A stretch of 6,481 nt of DNA, from assembly GCA_008501655.1 (NCBI GenBank), contig QQUK01000365.1:1-6481 (forward strand), given 5' to 3'. Positions 1-3,562 of the stretch are shown piece after piece (the stretch's first letter is position 1; each line of letters starts with the position of its first letter). The notes beneath the pieces are model-generated. The model saw nothing but the letters and a program-made list of their open reading frames with translations, ran no database searches and was not told the DNA's origin. A program made the translations under genes and the position numbers. Source of the stretch: Calditrichota bacterium. GTDB taxonomy: Bacteria; Zixibacteria; MSB-5A5; GN15; FEB-12.

Positions 1-1722
1 GCTGTCTGTATTGAAGGTATTTCCGGATCCGATGCTACTGACTTCGTTTCAATTAGTCTCGGCTGTGGACCTGGTACATATTATCCGATTTCAAATAACT
101 CAGGCGCTGTCTGCTTTACACCGGATGCACCGGGACAATATATGTTCTGCATCGATGTTACAGATGGCTGTAATGTCTCAACTGACTCATTCTATGTTGA
201 TGTCGTCGAGAAAGATGACTGTGATGTTTGTGTCCGTGCATCAATCACGGTTACCGATCCGACACCGGTTGGGGTTGAAGTTGATGTTTTTGTCAACGTA
301 GAAACCAATACGACTATTGCCGGATTCGATGTCCTGATAAGCTATGATGCATCGGTTATGACATTCTCATCGGCAACAACAGTCGGTACCGCTATCTCAG
401 ACTGGGAATACTTTACCTATCGCTTAGGATCTGAAGATTGCGGCGCTAATTGTCCGTCCGGTATTGTCCGTTTTGTCGGTATAGCTGACATTAACAACGG
501 ACCGGTCCATCCTCCGGAATCTGCATACGAACCAAACGGTTCTTTAGTACAAATTACATTCTTAATTACGAATGACCAGAATCTTGGTGACCAGTTCCTC
601 CCGATTGATTTTGTCTGGTACGATTGTGGAGATAACACATTCTCCAATGTAAGCGGAAACCTGCTCTACCTTGATACAAAGATATTTAACTTTGAAAATG
701 TACTTCTCTGGGATGAAGAAGATGATGTCCTATTCCCGGAAACAAATCGTCAATTCGGTATGGGTGCTCCGGATAACTGTATGGTCGGTGCATCGTCTGC
801 ACCAGTCCGGTGTATTGAGTTTATTAACGGTGGTATCAAAGTTGTCCATCCAGACTCAATTGATGCCCGCGGTGATATAAACTTAAACAATATTGCCTAT
901 GAAATCGGTGATGCGGTGCTCTACTCAAACTACTTTATTTACGGACTCTCAGTATTCACCGTAAACCTTGCCGGTCAGATTGCTGCCTCCGATGTAAACG
1001 CAGACGGTCTTACTCTGTCTGTAGCTGACCTTGTCCTGATGATTCGTGTTATTGTCGGCGATGCTGACCCGATTCCGAAGTTGACACCGTATGAACAGGC
1101 ACTTCTGATTCATACAGACCAGAGAGAAAATCGATACATCGTTTCGTCGGAATCTGTAAGTGATATCGGTGCCGCTCACTTTGTCTATCAACTGGATCAA
1201 AATATTACTATTGACGATGTTGTTCTGACTTCAGAAACCGACCAAATGACGCTTGGATACGAAGTAACTGAAAACCAACTGCGTATACTGATTTATGACA
1301 TCGGTGATAACTCAATCGATGATGGTTTAAATCAGCTCTTTGAAATCAAATACAGCGGCAGCGGTTCCTTTGCCCTTGCTGAAACTGATATTGTTGATTA
1401 TCAGGGTCGTCCGTACTATGTCTCCATGAAAGGCGGTAATCTCCCCAATGGATTCAGTCTCTCACAGAACTATCCGAACCCGTTCAATCCTACAACCAAG
1501 ATTGAACTGAGTCTGCCAAGTCATGCTGACTGGAAGATTATGATATTCAATATCAACGGGTCACTGGTTCGTGAATTCGAAGGTTCTGATGAAGCGGGAA
1601 GAGTCTCTGTTGAATGGGATGCAACCGACAGAGGCGGAAGGAAAGTCGCTTCCGGTGTCTATCTCTACAAAGTGGTCGCCGGTCAGTTTACCGATACGAA
1701 AAAGATGATTCTTTTAAAATAA
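1..1722 (+). CDS. Secreted multidomain protein with cohesin-like and dockerin-like modules and a C-terminal type A (Por) sorting domain, 5'-truncated
   Basis: The frame is open from base 1 to the TAA at 1720-1722, so this is the C-terminal 573 residues of a longer gene; the first internal ATG (142) is not the start. Residues 1-73 look like a Cys-rich Ig/PKD-type repeat ('PGQYMFCIDVTDGC'). Residues about 77-235 resemble a cohesin-fold beta-sandwich ('IAGFDVLISYDASVMTF'). Residues 288-357 form a dockerin-like pair of Asp/Asn Ca-loops. Residues about 360-480 are a further beta-rich module, and 483-573 are a sorting domain with 'NYPNPFNPTT' and 'ASGVYLYKV'. Such endings direct outer-membrane export through the type IX system in Bacteroidetes; in other FCB lineages the route is less certain. 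No catalytic domain is visible, so an adhesive or structural surface role is inferred. Twelve cysteines fall at or before residue 271 and none after, as expected for a disulfide-bonded exported protein. The exact function is unknown. Confidence 0.85.
   Translation, partial: AVCIEGISGSDATDFVSISLGCGPGTYYPISNNSGAVCFTPDAPGQYMFCIDVTDGCNVSTDSFYVDVVEKDDCDVCVRASITVTDPTPVGVEVDVFVNVETNTTIAGFDVLISYDASVMTFSSATTVGTAISDWEYFTYRLGSEDCGANCPSGIVRFVGIADINNGPVHPPESAYEPNGSLVQITFLITNDQNLGDQFLPIDFVWYDCGDNTFSNVSGNLLYLDTKIFNFENVLLWDEEDDVLFPETNRQFGMGAPDNCMVGASSAPVRCIEFINGGIKVVHPDSIDARGDINLNNIAYEIGDAVLYSNYFIYGLSVFTVNLAGQIAASDVNADGLTLSVADLVLMIRVIVGDADPIPKLTPYEQALLIHTDQRENRYIVSSESVSDIGAAHFVYQLDQNITIDDVVLTSETDQMTLGYEVTENQLRILIYDIGDNSIDDGLNQLFEIKYSGSGSFALAETDIVDYQGRPYYVSMKGGNLPNGFSLSQNYPNPFNPTTKIELSLPSHADWKIMIFNINGSLVREFEGSDEAGRVSVEWDATDRGGRKVASGVYLYKVVAGQFTDTKKMILLK
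862..1071 (+). other. Dockerin-like pair of calcium-loop motifs within the secreted protein
   Basis: Two loop-helix units lie in tandem. The first is 'GDINLNNIAYEIGDAVLYSN' and the second is 'SDVNADGLTLSVADLVLMIR', each followed by a hydrophobic helix. The spacing of D, N, D and a later E or D matches the 12-residue Ca-binding loops of type I dockerins (D-x-N-x-D-G-x-x-x-x-x-D). The second loop is near canonical. The first is degenerate, with N in place of DG. In cellulosomes dockerins bind cohesins; in FCB surface proteins this pair is usually an internal structural module, so a binding role is not assumed here. Confidence 0.72.
1447..1719 (+). other. C-terminal Por secretion/type A sorting-like domain
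   Basis: This stretch encodes the last 91 residues. It starts with 'NGFSLSQNYPNPFNPTTKI', runs through alternating beta strands ('WKIMIFNINGSLVREF'), a 'GRVSVEWDATDRGGRKVASG' turn of FlgD-Ig-like type, and ends 'YKVVAGQFTDTKKMILLK'. The pattern is that of C-terminal sorting signals: a conserved NPFNP entry, a G-x-Y-x-Y-K strand and a short basic end. The domain is normally cleaved or anchored during export across the outer membrane. No type IX machinery genes are in the window to confirm the route. Confidence 0.85.
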
Positions 1723-1746
1723 AAAACCCATCTCTTATCTTTCCTC

Positions 1747-1780
1747 AGAAATACCCGATCAGACTCGATCGGGTATTTCT
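1747..1780. terminator. Symmetric intrinsic terminator between convergent genes
   Basis: A perfect 14-bp inverted repeat, AGAAATACCCGATC (1747-1760) and GATCGGGTATTTCT (1767-1780), encloses a 6-nt loop (AGACTC). The CCCGATC/GATCGGG core is flanked on each side by A/T-rich arms, so transcripts from either strand end in a U-rich stretch (UAUUUCU). On the plus strand this continues as AUUUAU, giving a better tail than on the minus strand, where GAGGAAAG follows. It lies 24 bases after the secreted-protein stop and overlaps the rlmH stop codon at 1779-1781. It therefore probably ends both the plus-strand gene and the minus-strand operon. Confidence 0.8.
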
Positions 1781-2249
1781 ATTTATGGTAGTCTGTATTG
1801 TGAAGGATAGTATAGCCGCGATAAATCTGTTCAAGAAAAACCAGTCTCACCAGTTGATGGGAGAACGTCAGTTTTGAAAGCGATATGGTGTAAGCGGCAT
1901 TTGCAATGATTCGACTATCAAGTCCGTATGCACCGCCTATCATAAAGCTGATTCGTGAGTTCATAGCCCGGCCATACTCTTCAAGCATCTGAGCAAATTT
2001 AGGGGAATCGTATTCTTTTCCAGTATCAACCAAAGCAATGTATGGTCTATTATCTATCTCTGATAAAAGAAGTTCAGCTTCTTTAGCTTTTAATGTTTTG
2101 GAATCAAGGGCAGATGACTTTTTTATATTTGGAATCGTGACAAATTCTATTTGAGCATATTTGGAAATTAGTTTTTGATAATGTGCAATCCCTTTGGAAA
2201 TCCAACTCTCCTTGTCTTTGCCTAAAGAGATGATTTTTATCTTAACCAA
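1779..2249 (-). CDS. rlmH: 23S rRNA (pseudouridine-1915-N3)-methyltransferase RlmH
   Basis: RlmH is a small SPOUT-class methyltransferase that uses S-adenosylmethionine to methylate N3 of pseudouridine 1915 in helix 69 of 23S rRNA, acting on assembled ribosomes as a homodimer. The 156-residue product matches the usual length of about 155-160. Visible hallmarks are the SAM-knot glycine motif 'IGGAYGL' (residues 104-110), 'LSKLTFSHQLVR' (124-135), 'EQIYRGY' (140-146) and the C-terminal 'YHK' characteristic of the family. The start is placed at TTG (2249-2247) because AAAGG at 2263-2259 then sits 9 nt upstream; a TTG at 2255 is also in frame but only 3 nt from that site. The start overlaps the 3' end of the preceding gene by 8 nt, so translation is probably coupled. 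The TAG stop lies in the terminator hairpin. It is the last gene of the operon. Confidence 0.93.
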   Translation of the reverse strand: MVKIKIISLGKDKESWISKGIAHYQKLISKYAQIEFVTIPNIKKSSALDSKTLKAKEAELLLSEIDNRPYIALVDTGKEYDSPKFAQMLEEYGRAMNSRISFMIGGAYGLDSRIIANAAYTISLSKLTFSHQLVRLVFLEQIYRGYTILHNTDYHK

Positions 2250-2640
2250 CAGCAAACACCTTTACAATCAATTTCCTGTTTCGCGGTCCATCAAATTCAC
2301 AGAAATATATTCCCTGCCATGTCCCCAATACGAGCTGTCCGTTTTCAATCAGAATCTGTTCAGAAAATCCAAAAAGGGAAGACTTAAGATGAGAATCGGA
2401 ATTCCCTTCAGCATGATGATAGCCGTCGTTTTTTGGAATCTCTTTATTCAGTTTAAACAACAAATCTCTTTTAACATCAGGGTCGGCGTTTTCATTAATT
2501 GTAATTGCCGCAGTTGTGTGAGGGATAAAACAAAAAGCGATACCTGATTGGATACCGCTTTGGGAAACTTCATTTGCTATCATACTTGTAATGTCAATCA
2601 TCTCTTCACGCCGGTTGGTTTTGACAGTAAGAGTAGTCAT
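2242..2640 (-). CDS. yjbQ: UPF0047/YjbQ family protein (secondary thiamine-phosphate synthase-like)
   Basis: This 132-residue protein has the full length and all landmarks of the UPF0047/YjbQ family (TIGR00149 type): 'PHTTAAITINENADPDV' (residues 40-56), the 'HHAEGNSDSHLKSSLFG' block (75-91) and 'LGTWQGIYFCEFDGPRNR' (105-122). Conserved H41, E50, N51, D53, H75, H76, D82, H84 and the GTWQ strand probably shape a metal- or phosphate-binding pocket. Family members weakly replace thiamine-phosphate synthase ThiE in E. coli, hence the name, but the physiological role is unsettled. No thiamine genes are nearby to support that function here. It starts at ATG 2640-2638, which shares its A with the TGA stop of ftsY (TGATG). 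A GGAGG motif lies upstream, within ftsY. It also overlaps rlmH at its end, so it sits in the middle of a coupled operon. Confidence 0.9.
   Translation of the reverse strand: MTTLTVKTNRREEMIDITSMIANEVSQSGIQSGIAFCFIPHTTAAITINENADPDVKRDLLFKLNKEIPKNDGYHHAEGNSDSHLKSSLFGFSEQILIENGQLVLGTWQGIYFCEFDGPRNRKLIVKVFAVG
2259..2263 (-). promoter_or_regulatory. Ribosome binding site that decides the rlmH start
   Basis: AAAGG (minus strand) lies inside the last codons of the upstream yjbQ-family gene. It is 9 nt from TTG 2249 and 3 nt from TTG 2255. The first spacing is normal for bacterial initiation and the second is too short, so the downstream TTG is preferred. The match to the anti-Shine-Dalgarno sequence is modest, and coupling to the upstream stop probably helps initiation. 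Confidence 0.55.
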
Positions 2641-3560
2641 CAGTTAAAAAGTGCCTCCGTGAACTGTTTTGAATCAAAACGCTGAAGGTCTTCGACACCT
2701 TCACCTATCCCGATAAAATCGACCGGCACTCCAAGCTCTTCGGCAACAGCAATCATAACACCGCCTTTGGCAGTACCATCAAGTTTTGTTACGATTATAC
2801 CATCACAACCAACAGCTTCAGAAAATACCTTGACCTGGGGAATAGCGTTCTGACCGGTTGAACCGTCAATAATCAATTTTGAATATATAGCTGCATTCGG
2901 AATCGCCTTTTCGACAACCCGTTTAATCTTTTTCAGCTCTTCCATCAGGTTTGCTTTTGTATGAAGCCGGCCCGCCGTATCAACCAGAAGAATATCCACA
3001 TTGCGGGCAGAGGCAGCCGCTGCTGCATCAAATGCAACCGAGGCAGGGTCTGAACCATGCTGTGCCTTGATTATGTCGACATTGCTCCGTTCAGCCCAAA
3101 TAGAGATCTGTTCTATCGCTGCTGCACGAAATGTGTCACAAGCAGCGATCATTACTTTTTTACCCTCGTTTGACATCTGCAGGGCAAGTTTACCTATTGA
3201 CGTTGTTTTACCGACACCATTGACGCCTACTATCAGCCAAACCACCGGTTTTTTATCAGACGGATTAAAAATTTCAGAGTCTTCCCGGGAAAGAATTACA
3301 GCTATTTCATCTTTGAGAAGCTGAAGGATTTCCTCACCCTCGGAAAGTTTCTGCTCTTTTGCTTTTTCGCGAAGCGTGTCAATCAGTTTCATTGTTGCCG
3401 GTACACCTACATCAGCACCGATTAAAATCTCTTCAATATCTTCCAATAATTCTTCATCAATCTTTCGTCGGGTGACGACCTGAGAAATTTTTCCGAAGAT
3501 ATTATCTTTGGTTTTTGAAAGAGAGTTTTTTAATTTATCAAAAGCCTTCAAAAATGCCAT
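2640..3560 (-). CDS. ftsY: Signal recognition particle receptor GTPase FtsY
   Basis: FtsY docks SRP-bound ribosome-nascent chains at the inner membrane. Its GTPase pairs with that of Ffh, and mutual hydrolysis releases the cargo to the Sec translocon. The 306 residues form an N domain (about 1-95, helical) and a G domain with all SRP-GTPase motifs: G1 'GVNGVGKT' (112-119), G2 'DTFRAAA' (142-148), G3 'DTAGR' (194-198), 'GSTGQNA' (233-239), G4 'TKLD' (258-261) and the closing 'GIGEGVEDLQRFD' (284-296). The long acidic A domain of E. coli FtsY is absent; membrane contact would rely on the basic amphipathic N-terminal helix (MAFLKAFDKLKNSL). The start at ATG 3560 is well fixed: an in-frame TGA lies at 3575-3573, only 12 bases upstream. 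It follows the smc stop after 2 nt, and the nearest SD-like GAGGA is 15 nt away, so coupling to smc translation is likely. Confidence 0.97.
   Translation of the reverse strand: MAFLKAFDKLKNSLSKTKDNIFGKISQVVTRRKIDEELLEDIEEILIGADVGVPATMKLIDTLREKAKEQKLSEGEEILQLLKDEIAVILSREDSEIFNPSDKKPVVWLIVGVNGVGKTTSIGKLALQMSNEGKKVMIAACDTFRAAAIEQISIWAERSNVDIIKAQHGSDPASVAFDAAAAASARNVDILLVDTAGRLHTKANLMEELKKIKRVVEKAIPNAAIYSKLIIDGSTGQNAIPQVKVFSEAVGCDGIIVTKLDGTAKGGVMIAVAEELGVPVDFIGIGEGVEDLQRFDSKQFTEALFN
2654..2658 (-). promoter_or_regulatory. Ribosome binding site for the yjbQ-family gene, inside ftsY
   Basis: A perfect GGAGG on the minus strand lies within the last codons of ftsY, 13 nt before the yjbQ-family ATG at 2640. 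The spacing is on the long side, but the motif is strong and the TGATG stop-start overlap allows re-initiation by ribosomes finishing ftsY. Confidence 0.55.
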
Positions 3561-3562
3561 TG

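Noticed and set aside
11..301. Second-frame open reading frame in the secreted-protein gene
   Set aside because: It lies wholly inside the real frame, has a Met/His-rich unlikely composition and lacks a ribosome binding site.
142..1722. ATG at 142 as the start of the secreted protein
   Set aside because: The frame is open back to base 1 with the same Ig/PKD-like coding pattern, and there is no signal peptide after this Met, so the true start is upstream of the window.
1788..1805. Similarity of 'gtctgtattg' near 1790 to the first bases of the window, considered as a direct repeat
   Set aside because: Only about 10 bases match, both copies lie in coding sequence, and no mobile-element features surround either copy, so chance is the best explanation.
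3001..3324. Plus-strand open frame opposite ftsY
   Set aside because: It is the antisense shadow of the Ala-rich FtsY GTPase core, with no motif of its own.
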